Below are positions 56,409-64,000 of a DNA stretch of 64,000 nucleotides, piece by piece (positions within the stretch are counted from its first letter, which is position 1; each line of letters begins with the position of its first letter). A model generated the notes under the pieces. The model did not search any database, was not told the origin of the DNA, and saw only the letters and a list, made by a program, of their open reading frames with translations. Source of the stretch: Ruegeria atlantica (GTDB taxonomy: Bacteria > Pseudomonadota > Alphaproteobacteria > Rhodobacterales > Rhodobacteraceae); assembly GCA_013032095.1 (NCBI GenBank), contig WQBJ01000003.1, positions 124,001-188,000 on the forward strand, given 5' to 3'. Position numbers and translations under genes: made by a program.

Positions 56409-57950
56409 TCACGACCGGCGCAGAGCCTTTTTGAACTCCGAGACCTCAAACGCGCCGAACAGGTGGCCTAAGAAGAAATAGGTAGCCGCCGCGACCTTGA
56501 TCAGAATGATTAAAGCCAGATAACGCCATCCCGACAGTTCGAAAGCCCAGCCGAAAAGATGAATGGCCGCGTACAGGACGACGCCCATCCCCAGCGATGC
56601 CGCCACGATGCGCCACGCCCGGCGTTTGAAACGATCGTCGAACCGGGCCTCTTCTCCCATGCGGCGCGCGCCGAGGATCAGCAGCCCGACCATGGCCCAT
56701 CCGGCGGCTGAGGCCGCGATGGCAGGGGCAATCCACCCGACCACAGGGTAAAGGCCAAAGGCCAACCCTGCATTCACAATCATTGCGACTACCGCATAGT
56801 GAAACGGGGTCCGGGTATCTTCGCGCGCGAAATAGAGCGGTTGCAGCAGTTTTTGCAACATGAAGGCGGGCAATCCGATGCCGTAAACCGCCACGGCCAG
56901 AGCTGTTGCCGCGGTGTCTTCGGAGCTGAACTGGCCGCGCTCAAACAGGACCGAAACCAGAGGGTTCGGCAGAATCACAAAGGCTACGGTCGAGGGGATG
57001 GTCAACAGCAGCGTGAACTCTCCGGCGCGGGAAAAGGCGTTGCGGGCGCCGTTCTTGTCTCCGGCTCGCAGGCGGCGCGACAGATCGGGCAGCAGGACGA
57101 TGCCGACGGCTATGCCGACCACGCCGAGGGGGAGTTGATACAACCGGTCCGCCGCAAACAACCAACTCACCGCTTTTTCGGTTTTTGAGGCCACCAACTG
57201 TCCGACCACCAGATTGACTTGCGTCACACCCATGGCCAGAGCAGCGGGTACTGCAATACGCACCATATGGCGCATTTCGGGGCTGAGTTTCGGCAGGCCG
57301 GGACGGATGCGAATGCCGGCGCGTTCGGTCGCCACCCAGACCAGCGCCAGTTGTGCGATACCGGCCAGCGGAATGACCGTGATCAGCCAGCGGATCACCT
57401 CACCGCCCATGGCTGCTGCAGTAATCAGGGCCGTGCAGGCAAAGATGTTCAGCAATACAGGCGCGGCGGCGGCAGCAGCAAAGCGGCCGGTGGCGTTCAA
57501 AACACCGGAAAACAGCGCCGCCAGTGACATGAACAGGATGTAGGGGAAGACAACGTAGCCATAGTCCACTGCCAGATCGAACCGTTCATCGCCATAGAAC
57601 CCTTCGGCGGTTATCCAGACCAGAGCGGGCATGAATATCATCGCCAGCCCCACCAGCGCCAACACGGCCACGGCCAGCAGGTTGAACGCATCCTGCGCAA
57701 AGCCTTCGGCGTTTTCCTCACCCTCCAGCCGTTTTGAGAACATCGGCACGAAGGCCGCATTGAACGCGCCCTCCGCAAAGAAGCGGCGGAACATGTTGGG
57801 CAGGCGGAAGGCGGCTACAAAGGCATCCATCACCGGCCCCGGCCCGATATAGGCGGTCAGGAGAATCTCTCGAAGAAACCCTAGAATTCGGCTGGCCAGC
57901 GTCCAGAACCCGACCGTGAACAGGCCCGAAAACAAACGGATTTGCTTCAT
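56409..57950 (-). CDS. murJ: Lipid II flippase MurJ
   Basis: MATE-like MOP superfamily transporter that flips the peptidoglycan precursor lipid II across the inner membrane. The 513 residues have about fourteen helices and the family start LFSGLFTVGFWTLASRILGF, LREILLTAYIGPGPVMDAFVAAFRLPN and FRRFFAEGAFNAAFVPMFS. The central charged positions of the cavity lie in those first helices. It abuts the convergent rhomboid-like gene with no gap and overlaps glnD by 4 bp. Confidence 0.96.
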   Translation of the reverse strand: MKQIRLFSGLFTVGFWTLASRILGFLREILLTAYIGPGPVMDAFVAAFRLPNMFRRFFAEGAFNAAFVPMFSKRLEGEENAEGFAQDAFNLLAVAVLALVGLAMIFMPALVWITAEGFYGDERFDLAVDYGYVVFPYILFMSLAALFSGVLNATGRFAAAAAAPVLLNIFACTALITAAAMGGEVIRWLITVIPLAGIAQLALVWVATERAGIRIRPGLPKLSPEMRHMVRIAVPAALAMGVTQVNLVVGQLVASKTEKAVSWLFAADRLYQLPLGVVGIAVGIVLLPDLSRRLRAGDKNGARNAFSRAGEFTLLLTIPSTVAFVILPNPLVSVLFERGQFSSEDTAATALAVAVYGIGLPAFMLQKLLQPLYFAREDTRTPFHYAVVAMIVNAGLAFGLYPVVGWIAPAIAASAAGWAMVGLLILGARRMGEEARFDDRFKRRAWRIVAASLGMGVVLYAAIHLFGWAFELSGWRYLALIILIKVAAATYFFLGHLFGAFEVSEFKKALRRS

Positions 57951-60766
57951 GAGGCCGCGCGCTCGGCGCCTTCGGTGATGGCTTTGCGTAGTTTGGTTTC
58001 AAGCGTGCGCTGCTTGCTTTCCGAATGGTATTTCAGCCCGAACATGTCCTTAACGTAGAAGGTGTCCACCACCTGCTCGCCGTAAGTCGCGATGACTGCG
58101 TTGGCGATATACACGTTGGCAGCGGCAAGCGTCCGGGTCAGATCAAACAGCAAGCCAGGGCGGTCGCGGGTGTCAACCTCGATGATCGTGTAAATCTCGG
58201 ACCCGTCATTGTCGAAGGTAATGTGAGTCGGCACGTTAAATGCGCGCTCGCGTTTCTTGATCTTGTCACGCGATTTCAACGCGTCGCGGGCCACGACCTC
58301 GCCCTTGAGTGTCTTTTGGATCATCTGATTCAGGCGTGGCAGGCGGCTGGCCTCGAACGGGTGACCTTCGGCGTCCTGTATCCAGAAGGCATCTGTCACA
58401 TAGCCGTCTTTCGTGGTGTAGCTGCGCGCATCGACCACGTTGGCCCCGACCAGTGCCAGAGCCCCTGCGATCCGCGCGAAAATCCCCGGATGGTCGCCCA
58501 TCGCAAAACAGGCGCGGGTAGCGTCGCGGTCCTCGTCAGGATGCAGACGGATTTCCATCTCGCCGGGGTCGCCGCTGCGTTCCAGCGCTCGCAGCATCTC
58601 GGCAAATTCAATATGAGTGGAGAGGTTCAGACCCTGCCAATATGGAGGATAATGCCGGCCTGTTTCGGTCTTGAGATCGGACTTGGACCAATCCGCCAGT
58701 TCTGCGCGTAGAGCCTTCTTGGCCTCGGTGCCGCGATTGGCGCGGTTGAGGTCTTCCATCCCGGTCTCAAGTGCGCGTTTGGTTTCGGCATGCAGGGCGC
58801 GCAGCAGGGTGGCTTTCCAGTTGTTCCATGTATCCGGCCCAACGCCTCGGATGTCGCAGACCGTAAGAACAGTCAGCAGGTCCAGTCGCTTGACCGTTTT
58901 CACCGCCTTGGCGAAATCCCGTACTGTGCGCGGATCCGATATGTCGCGTTTCTGCGCCATATCCGACATCAACAGGTGATAGCGCACCAGCCATTCCACG
59001 GTTTCCGAATCCGCCTTGCTCAGCCCCAGCCGTGGCGCGACCTTGCGAGCGATTTGAGCACCCAGGATCGAGTGATCTTCTGGCCGCCCCTTGGCGATGT
59101 CATGCAGCAGCAGCGCCACATACAGCACCTTGCGGTTCACCCCGCCCTTCAGGATCGACGACGCGAGAGGCAGCGATTCAATCAACTCGCCCCGTTCAAT
59201 CTGGGCAAGATTGACGATGCACTGGATGGTATGCTCGTCCACCGTATAGCTGTGATACATATTGAATTGCATCATCGCCACGATGTGCTCGAACTCGGGT
59301 AAGAACGCCGACAATACACCCAGCTCGTTCATCCGGCGCAGAGCGCGTTCGGGATTTCCGTGTTTCAGCATCAGATCCAGGAAAATGCGCCGCGCCTCGC
59401 GGTTTTCGCGCATATCCTCGTCAATCAGGTGCAGGTTGGCTGTCACCAATCGCATCGCGTCTGGGTGGATCAGCATGCCGGTGCGCAGACCTTCTTCGAA
59501 CAAACGCAGCAGGTTTAGCTTGTCGGTCAGGAATGTCTCCGGGTCGGCCACATCCAGACGGCCATGCACCACCTTATAGCCCGCCTTGACCCGCGGGCGG
59601 CGGCGAAAGATGCGCTCCAGAATAGCCTCGCCTTTCATGTGCGAGGCTTCCAGCTTGGTCAGGAAGATGCGGGTCAGTTCGCCCACATAGGTCGCTTCGC
59701 GGAAATAGCGCTGCATGAAGACCTCGACCGCCCGGCGACCTGCGCGATCTTCATACCCCATGCGTTCGGCCACCTCGACCTGTAGGTCAAAGGTCAGCTG
59801 TTCGGTCGCGCGTCCGGTCACGAGATGCAGGTGCGACCGCACCGCCCAGAGGAAATCTTCGGCCTCGACAAAGGTCTTGAACTCTTCGGGGGTGAACAGG
59901 CCCAGCGGCACCAGTTCGGCCACATCCTGAACCCCGTAAATATACTTGGCGATCCAGTACAGCGACTGCAGGTCGCGCAGCCCGCCTTTGCCCTCTTTGA
60001 CATTGGGCTCGACCATATAGCGCTGGCCCTGCTTTTTGTGGCGTTCGTCGCGCTCTTGCAGTTTGGCTTCGATGAATTGACGTTCGCTGCCCTTGAACAG
60101 ATCAGATTTCAGGCGGCTTTCCAGTTCCTGAGCCAGTTCCGTGTCGCCCGCCAGCCAACGCTGTTCCATCATGGCTGTGCGGATGGTGAAATCCTCGGCG
60201 CCCAGCCGCAGGCAATCCTTGATGGTGCGCGAGGAATGACCAACCTTCAGACGCAAATCCCACAGGATATAGAGCATGGATTCAATCACGCTCTCAGCCC
60301 AGGCGGTGATTTTATACGGGGTCAGGAACAGCAGATCGACATCTGACGAGGGGGCCATCTCTCCACGCCCATAGCCTCCCACTGCCATCACCGCGATTTT
60401 CTCGCCCTGCGTTGGTGTGGCCAGCGGATGCAGGATTTCGCTTGAGACCTTCATGGCTGTGCAGACCAACCCGTCTGTCAGGTAAGTGTAGGAATGGGTC
60501 AATGGCCGCGCGTCAAAGGGGCGTTTGGCAAAGGCATCGGCAATGGCCTGACGCCCGGCTTTCTGGGCGTCACGCAGAATGCGCACGGTTTCATTCCTAC
60601 GGGTGGCATTGTCCGATGTATTGTCGAAGGCTTCCGACAGTTGCGCCATGACGGCAACGCTGTCGAAAATCTCATCGGCGGGGCAAATCAGCTCACCTTT
60701 GGGGGGCAGCGTCAGGCCCGGTCGATCAGAAACCGGCGCCTGAGAAGCTTTGTGGGGCAGGGTCAA
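57947..60766 (-). CDS. glnD: [Protein-PII] uridylyltransferase/uridylyl-removing enzyme
   Basis: Sensor that uridylylates PII when nitrogen is limiting and removes UMP when glutamine is high. The 939 residues have: nucleotidyltransferase motif GGYGRGEMAPSSDVDLLFL (about 130-147), an HD hydrolase domain (YTVDEHTIQCIVNLAQ, LLLHDIAKGRPEDHS around 510-560), and two ACT domains (GDHPGIFARIAGALALVGAN near 745 and DTRDRPGLLFDLTRTLAAAN near 860). The ATG at 60766 makes a 41-bp overlap with the upstream lipoprotein gene; a later start at 60649 would remove the conserved ICPADEIFD segment. Confidence 0.95.
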   Translation of the reverse strand: MTLPHKASQAPVSDRPGLTLPPKGELICPADEIFDSVAVMAQLSEAFDNTSDNATRRNETVRILRDAQKAGRQAIADAFAKRPFDARPLTHSYTYLTDGLVCTAMKVSSEILHPLATPTQGEKIAVMAVGGYGRGEMAPSSDVDLLFLTPYKITAWAESVIESMLYILWDLRLKVGHSSRTIKDCLRLGAEDFTIRTAMMEQRWLAGDTELAQELESRLKSDLFKGSERQFIEAKLQERDERHKKQGQRYMVEPNVKEGKGGLRDLQSLYWIAKYIYGVQDVAELVPLGLFTPEEFKTFVEAEDFLWAVRSHLHLVTGRATEQLTFDLQVEVAERMGYEDRAGRRAVEVFMQRYFREATYVGELTRIFLTKLEASHMKGEAILERIFRRRPRVKAGYKVVHGRLDVADPETFLTDKLNLLRLFEEGLRTGMLIHPDAMRLVTANLHLIDEDMRENREARRIFLDLMLKHGNPERALRRMNELGVLSAFLPEFEHIVAMMQFNMYHSYTVDEHTIQCIVNLAQIERGELIESLPLASSILKGGVNRKVLYVALLLHDIAKGRPEDHSILGAQIARKVAPRLGLSKADSETVEWLVRYHLLMSDMAQKRDISDPRTVRDFAKAVKTVKRLDLLTVLTVCDIRGVGPDTWNNWKATLLRALHAETKRALETGMEDLNRANRGTEAKKALRAELADWSKSDLKTETGRHYPPYWQGLNLSTHIEFAEMLRALERSGDPGEMEIRLHPDEDRDATRACFAMGDHPGIFARIAGALALVGANVVDARSYTTKDGYVTDAFWIQDAEGHPFEASRLPRLNQMIQKTLKGEVVARDALKSRDKIKKRERAFNVPTHITFDNDGSEIYTIIEVDTRDRPGLLFDLTRTLAAANVYIANAVIATYGEQVVDTFYVKDMFGLKYHSESKQRTLETKLRKAITEGAERAAS

Positions 60767-61898
60767 TCACTACTACCTGTTTATTCTGGATCGTGGCGAC
60801 AGCCAGACCGCGTTCATTGGTACCGTTCGGACGCAGGCGGAAGATGCCCCCGACGCCCTGGAAACCGGCGTTTTGTGTCAGCGCCGACGCGGTCAACGCA
60901 TTGGATTTGCCCTGGCTTACCAGTGCGGCAATTGCGGCGATGCCGTCATAGGCCAGACCGCTGATCGGGTGCGGTGCCTCACCATAGGTGTTGTTGTATC
61001 GCTGGCGGTAAGCCTGCGCTTTGGACGGGTCCGGCAGCGCGAACCAGCCGCCCTGTACGCCGGGCAGGTCCAGTGTCTGCGGTGGAATATCCCAACGTGT
61101 GAGGCCGATATACTGTGTCGTTGCAGGAGACACGCCTGCCTCGGGCAGCAATTGGGTAAACAGTGGCAGTGCACCGGCTGTTGTTGCGGTCAAAAACAGC
61201 GAATCCGCCCCCGACGCATCTACGGTCGCTTTGACCGAAGGAACAGAATTGATCACACCTTGCTGCGACCGGTCGTAGCCAACCGAGCCTGCATTGTTCA
61301 CTCGGCTGCTGCCAAGTGCATTGGCAATGGCGGTCTGCCCCAGTTGGCCTGCGGCATCGTTGCTGTGGACGATGACCATGTTGGACTTGCCTTGCGATCC
61401 TGCAAAGCTGACCAGGCGATTGGCTGTATTGTCAAAAGTCGGCCCCAACACGAACACGTTGCCGCCCGCAATGCTGGTGTTGTTCGAGAAGGACAGCACA
61501 TTGACGTTGTTGTTCAGTACCGCAAGCCCTGCGGAGTTCGCCGCTTGGGCGTAGACCGGACCAAGAATGATCTTTGCGCCATCTGCCACGGCGCGTTGCG
61601 CAACTTCGGCGGCTGTGTTCGAGCTGCCACGTGTATCGTAAACACGTAGGTCGATATTGACGTTTTGCAGGTCAGCCATCGCCAGACGGGCCGCATTCTC
61701 GAGGCTGCGCGCTAGCGCTGCGTCACCCGCTTGTCCCGATCCCGCCGGTACCAAAAGGGCCACAGGCACGGGTTCGGAGGTGTTGATCGATGGCCCTCCA
61801 CCAATGTTACCGACTTCACATGCAGCCAGAAATCCAGCAGTTGCCAGAACGGCGGCGGTACGCGCCAGTTTGCGAACGGGCTTGCAAACGTTAAACAT
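60726..61898 (-). CDS. LpoA-like lipoprotein (penicillin-binding protein activator)
   Basis: A 390-residue lipoprotein. The signal MFNVCKPVRKLARTAAVLAT ends in lipobox LAAC with Cys27. The mature part is a type I periplasmic-binding-protein fold (VALLVPAGSGQAGDAALARS, GAKIILGPVYAQAANSAGLA, SGLAYDGIAAIAALVSQGKS), matching the C-terminal domain of LpoA, the outer-membrane activator of PBP1a. LpoA of E. coli has an extra N-terminal helical domain missing here, as in other alphaproteobacteria. An amino-acid ABC binding lipoprotein is the alternative. It is divergent from rsmI, 88 bp apart. Confidence 0.82.
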   Translation of the reverse strand: MFNVCKPVRKLARTAAVLATAGFLAACEVGNIGGGPSINTSEPVPVALLVPAGSGQAGDAALARSLENAARLAMADLQNVNIDLRVYDTRGSSNTAAEVAQRAVADGAKIILGPVYAQAANSAGLAVLNNNVNVLSFSNNTSIAGGNVFVLGPTFDNTANRLVSFAGSQGKSNMVIVHSNDAAGQLGQTAIANALGSSRVNNAGSVGYDRSQQGVINSVPSVKATVDASGADSLFLTATTAGALPLFTQLLPEAGVSPATTQYIGLTRWDIPPQTLDLPGVQGGWFALPDPSKAQAYRQRYNNTYGEAPHPISGLAYDGIAAIAALVSQGKSNALTASALTQNAGFQGVGGIFRLRPNGTNERGLAVATIQNKQVVVIDPAPQSFSGAGF

Positions 61899-61986
61899 CT
61901 GAATGAAAACTCCCTGTCCCGGCGACTTGGTGTGCCACCAATCTATTGCGCCGCGATAATAAACGTCACGCTGTGAGGGTCCAGCT

Positions 61987-62844
61987 TTGAATTTCCAAAA
62001 AGTCAGATTGGGCGCTGGCCTGTATTTTGTTGCCACTCCGATCGGGACGGCGCGCGACATCACGCTCAGAGCACTGGATGTGCTGGCTTCGGCGGATATG
62101 ATCGCCGCGGAAGATACGCGCAGCCTGCGCCGGTTGATGGAGATTCACGGCGTCCCGCTAGAGGGGCGGCGCATTCTGGCCTATCACGATCACAGCGGCG
62201 CGGGTGCGCGCGGGAAAATCCTTGATGCGCTGGCTGAAGGGAAATCGGTTGCCTATGCGTCTGAGGCCGGAATGCCGCTGATCGCCGATCCGGGCTATGA
62301 TTTGGGGCGGCAGGCGTCTGAAGCCGGTCATATGGTAACCTGCGCGCCCGGGCCCTCTGCGGCGTTGATGGCACTGACGCTTGCGGGATTGCCGACGGAT
62401 GCGTTTTTCTTTGCGGGTTTTTTGCCCAACGCGTCCGGTGCGCGCAGGACGCGGATCGAAGCGCTGCGGGACATCCCCGGCACACTAGTGTTTTACGAAT
62501 CGCCAAAACGTGTGGCGGCGTGCCTGGCTGATTTGGCCGAGGTTATGGGCGGCGACCGCCAGGCAGCGCTCTGTCGCGAACTGACCAAGAAATTTGAAGA
62601 GGTGCGACGCGGGTCCTTGAGCGAACTGGCAGCGGCGTTGCAGGGACAGACGGTCAAGGGTGAGATCGTTTTGCTGGTGGATCGCAGCCATTCGGAATCT
62701 GTTAACGAATCCGACGTAGAAGAGGCTTTGAAGCGGGCCTTAGAGACGCATTCGGTTCGGGACGCGGCGGATTTGGTGTCGGAAATGTACAAGCTGCCGC
62801 GCCGTCCGATTTACCAGAAGGCCCTGAAACTGGGAAAGGGGTGA
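61987..62844 (+). CDS. rsmI: 16S rRNA (cytidine-1402-2'-O)-methyltransferase
   Basis: SAM-dependent tetrapyrrole methyltransferase-fold enzyme that modifies C1402 of 16S rRNA. The 285 residues contain LYFVATPIGTARDITLRALD, AEDTRSLRRLMEIHGV, YASEAGMPLIADPGYDLGRQ, CAPGPSAALMALTLAGLPTD and FYESPKRVAACLADL, the RsmI series. The start is TTG at 61987, about 7 bases after GAGGG; no closer ATG preserves the SAM-site beginning. It is followed 1 bp later by yraN, as in many genomes. Confidence 0.94.
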   Translation: MNFQKVRLGAGLYFVATPIGTARDITLRALDVLASADMIAAEDTRSLRRLMEIHGVPLEGRRILAYHDHSGAGARGKILDALAEGKSVAYASEAGMPLIADPGYDLGRQASEAGHMVTCAPGPSAALMALTLAGLPTDAFFFAGFLPNASGARRTRIEALRDIPGTLVFYESPKRVAACLADLAEVMGGDRQAALCRELTKKFEEVRRGSLSELAAALQGQTVKGEIVLLVDRSHSESVNESDVEEALKRALETHSVRDAADLVSEMYKLPRRPIYQKALKLGKG

Positions 62845-62845
62845 C

Positions 62846-63217
62846 ATGACCACGCGATCCGTCCGAAGTTCGGTTTCCTATCACGCCGGGCAGGCGGCGG
62901 AGCAGCAGGTGGCGTCCGAATACGAACGGCGCGGGTTTTCAATCGCGCATCGCCGCTGGCGCGGCGCCTGGGGTGAGATCGATCTGATCGCCCGTAATGC
63001 AGACGGCGTCGTTTTCATCGAGGTCAAGAAAAGCACCAGCTTTGAAGTTGCTGCGACCCGGATCAGCCGCCGCCAGATGGATCGAATTTGCGCCTCGGCC
63101 GCTCAGTTTCTGGAAACCGAACCCAACGGACAACTGACGAATGCACGGTTTGATGCGGCATTAGTGGATGCTTCGGGGGCTGTTCAAATCATCGAAAACG
63201 CCTTTGGTCAGGCCTGA
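62846..63217 (+). CDS. yraN: YraN family (UPF0102) endonuclease-like protein
   Basis: A 123-residue protein with the restriction-endonuclease-like fold seen in UPF0102: GQAAEQQVASEYERRGFSIA at the start, RGAWGEIDLIARNADGVVFI with the GEIDLI motif (Glu and Asp metal ligands), EVKKSTS (Glu-x-Lys), and QFLETEPNGQLTNARFDAAL. Related to Holliday-junction resolvases; function unproven. It sits between rsmI and gshB in the usual order. Confidence 0.93.
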   Translation: MTTRSVRSSVSYHAGQAAEQQVASEYERRGFSIAHRRWRGAWGEIDLIARNADGVVFIEVKKSTSFEVAATRISRRQMDRICASAAQFLETEPNGQLTNARFDAALVDASGAVQIIENAFGQA

Positions 63218-63278
63218 TCCCCATTGAACCCCCGGCCCCACTGGGCCATGTATCTGGCGTGAAACTGAGGGACACGCC

Positions 63279-64000
63279 ATGAAAATCGCCTTTCAGATGG
63301 ACCCTATCGGGGCCGTAGACATTAATGCCGACAGCTCCTTCCGACTGGCCGAAGAGGCACAGGCGCGCGGGCATACGCTGTTTTTCTACGGGCCCGATCA
63401 ACTGGCCTATCAGGAAGGACGCATCACTGCCCGTGGCCACGACATGACAGTCCAGCGCGTGGCGGGCAACCCGGCCGAACTAGGGCCTGAGCGTGAGGTT
63501 GATCTGGCCGATTTCGACGTAATCTGGCTGCGTCAGGACCCGCCGTTCGACATGCATTACATCACTTCGACCCACCTACTGGATCGTCTGAAAGGGCGGG
63601 CGCTGGTAGTGAACGATCCGTTCTGGGTGCGCAATTACCCCGAGAAGCTGCTGGTTCTGGACTTCCCTGACTTGACGCCACCAACAACGGTTGCACGTGA
63701 TTTGCAGACCATCAAGTCGTTCAAGGAAAAGCACGGCGACGTGATCCTCAAGCCGCTTTACGGCAATGGCGGTGCGGGTGTGTTCCGTCTGGATGCGAAT
63801 GACCGCAACCTGACCTCGCTGCACGAGCTGTTCACCGGTTTCTCGCGCGAACCGCTGATCGTTCAGAAATTCCTGCCCGATGTGAGTAATGGCGACAAGC
63901 GTGTGATTCTAGTGGATGGAGAGCCGGTTGGTGCGATCAACCGTGTTCCGGCCAAGGGCGAGACGCGCTCGAACATGCATGTGGGCGGGCGTCCCGAAAA
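63279..64000 (+). CDS. gshB: Glutathione synthase (C-terminus beyond the window)
   Basis: ATP-grasp ligase that joins glycine to gamma-glutamylcysteine. The first 240 or so residues are present, and the gene runs off the right edge. It begins MKIAFQMDPIGAVDINADSS, the standard N-terminus, followed by FDVIWLRQDPPFDMHYITST, NDPFWVRNYPEKLLVLDFPD, ILKPLYGNGGAGVFRLD (ATP-grasp glycine loop) and QKFLPDVSNGDKRVILVDGE. GAGGG lies 8 bases before the ATG at 63279. Confidence 0.96.
   Translation, partial: MKIAFQMDPIGAVDINADSSFRLAEEAQARGHTLFFYGPDQLAYQEGRITARGHDMTVQRVAGNPAELGPEREVDLADFDVIWLRQDPPFDMHYITSTHLLDRLKGRALVVNDPFWVRNYPEKLLVLDFPDLTPPTTVARDLQTIKSFKEKHGDVILKPLYGNGGAGVFRLDANDRNLTSLHELFTGFSREPLIVQKFLPDVSNGDKRVILVDGEPVGAINRVPAKGETRSNMHVGGRPE

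Overview
The window reads as a chromosomal segment of a marine Rhodobacteraceae (Roseobacter group) alphaproteobacterium, most like Ruegeria. This rests on recognised protein families and on gene order recalled from that group (a mdh/suc TCA cluster, an ethylmalonyl-CoA mutase and crotonyl-CoA carboxylase/reductase next to a luxR-luxI pair, alphaproteobacterial TIGR02302 and TIGR02186 proteins). No database search was run. Coding density is high, with many ATGA-type overlaps. I see no tRNA, rRNA, CRISPR array or intact insertion sequence.

Layout. 1-6.2 kb: an exported protein cut by the left edge, argH, two tiny lipoproteins, lysA, and a large TIGR02302/DUF4175 membrane protein. 6.2-10.1 kb: a zinc-ribbon membrane protein, ftsE-ftsX, an acyltransferase and a PPOX-type flavoprotein, closed by a dense inverted-repeat block. 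10.2-19.2 kb (minus strand): a 2-oxoglutarate dehydrogenase / succinyl-CoA ligase cluster read sucC-sucD-DUF805-sucA-sucB-orf-lpdA. 19.2-24.0 kb: an A+T-richer four-gene glycan cluster lying between sucC and mdh. 24.0-33.3 kb: mdh, a TauE permease, the ethylmalonyl-CoA-pathway genes mcl2 and mch with two small companions, a DUF1194 protein and sdhCDAB. 33.4-40 kb: small ORFs, deoD, an H-NS-like protein, ecm, a plsB-like acyltransferase and ccrA. 40-46 kb: a quorum-sensing locus (small ORF, luxR, luxI), a RecD-like helicase, an SDR, and a TIGR02186-TauE pair. 46-51 kb: a BMP-type nucleoside ABC importer. 51-64 kb: rimI-tsaB-nfu, an isomerase, a universal stress protein, ilvE, trpS, a rhomboid-like pseudoprotease, murJ, glnD, a LpoA-like lipoprotein, rsmI, yraN and the start of gshB.

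How the genes fit together. The window carries most of the oxidative half of the TCA cycle (2-oxoglutarate to oxaloacetate except fumarase) and four enzymes of the ethylmalonyl-CoA pathway for acetyl-CoA assimilation, whose products (succinyl-CoA, malate) feed that cycle. The suc and sdh operons share an operator architecture: two GTGATCAC palindromes with centres exactly 21 bp apart, about 110-115 bp before the first start codon. This is the strongest regulatory signal seen. Other points worth a look are the glycan cluster with a gene remnant at its mdh-side edge, a rhomboid homologue that has lost both catalytic residues, a small ORF overlapping luxR, and GGTCAA half-sites ahead of the nucleoside importer. 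I did not find a clearly new multi-gene system; the glycan cluster is the best accessory candidate.
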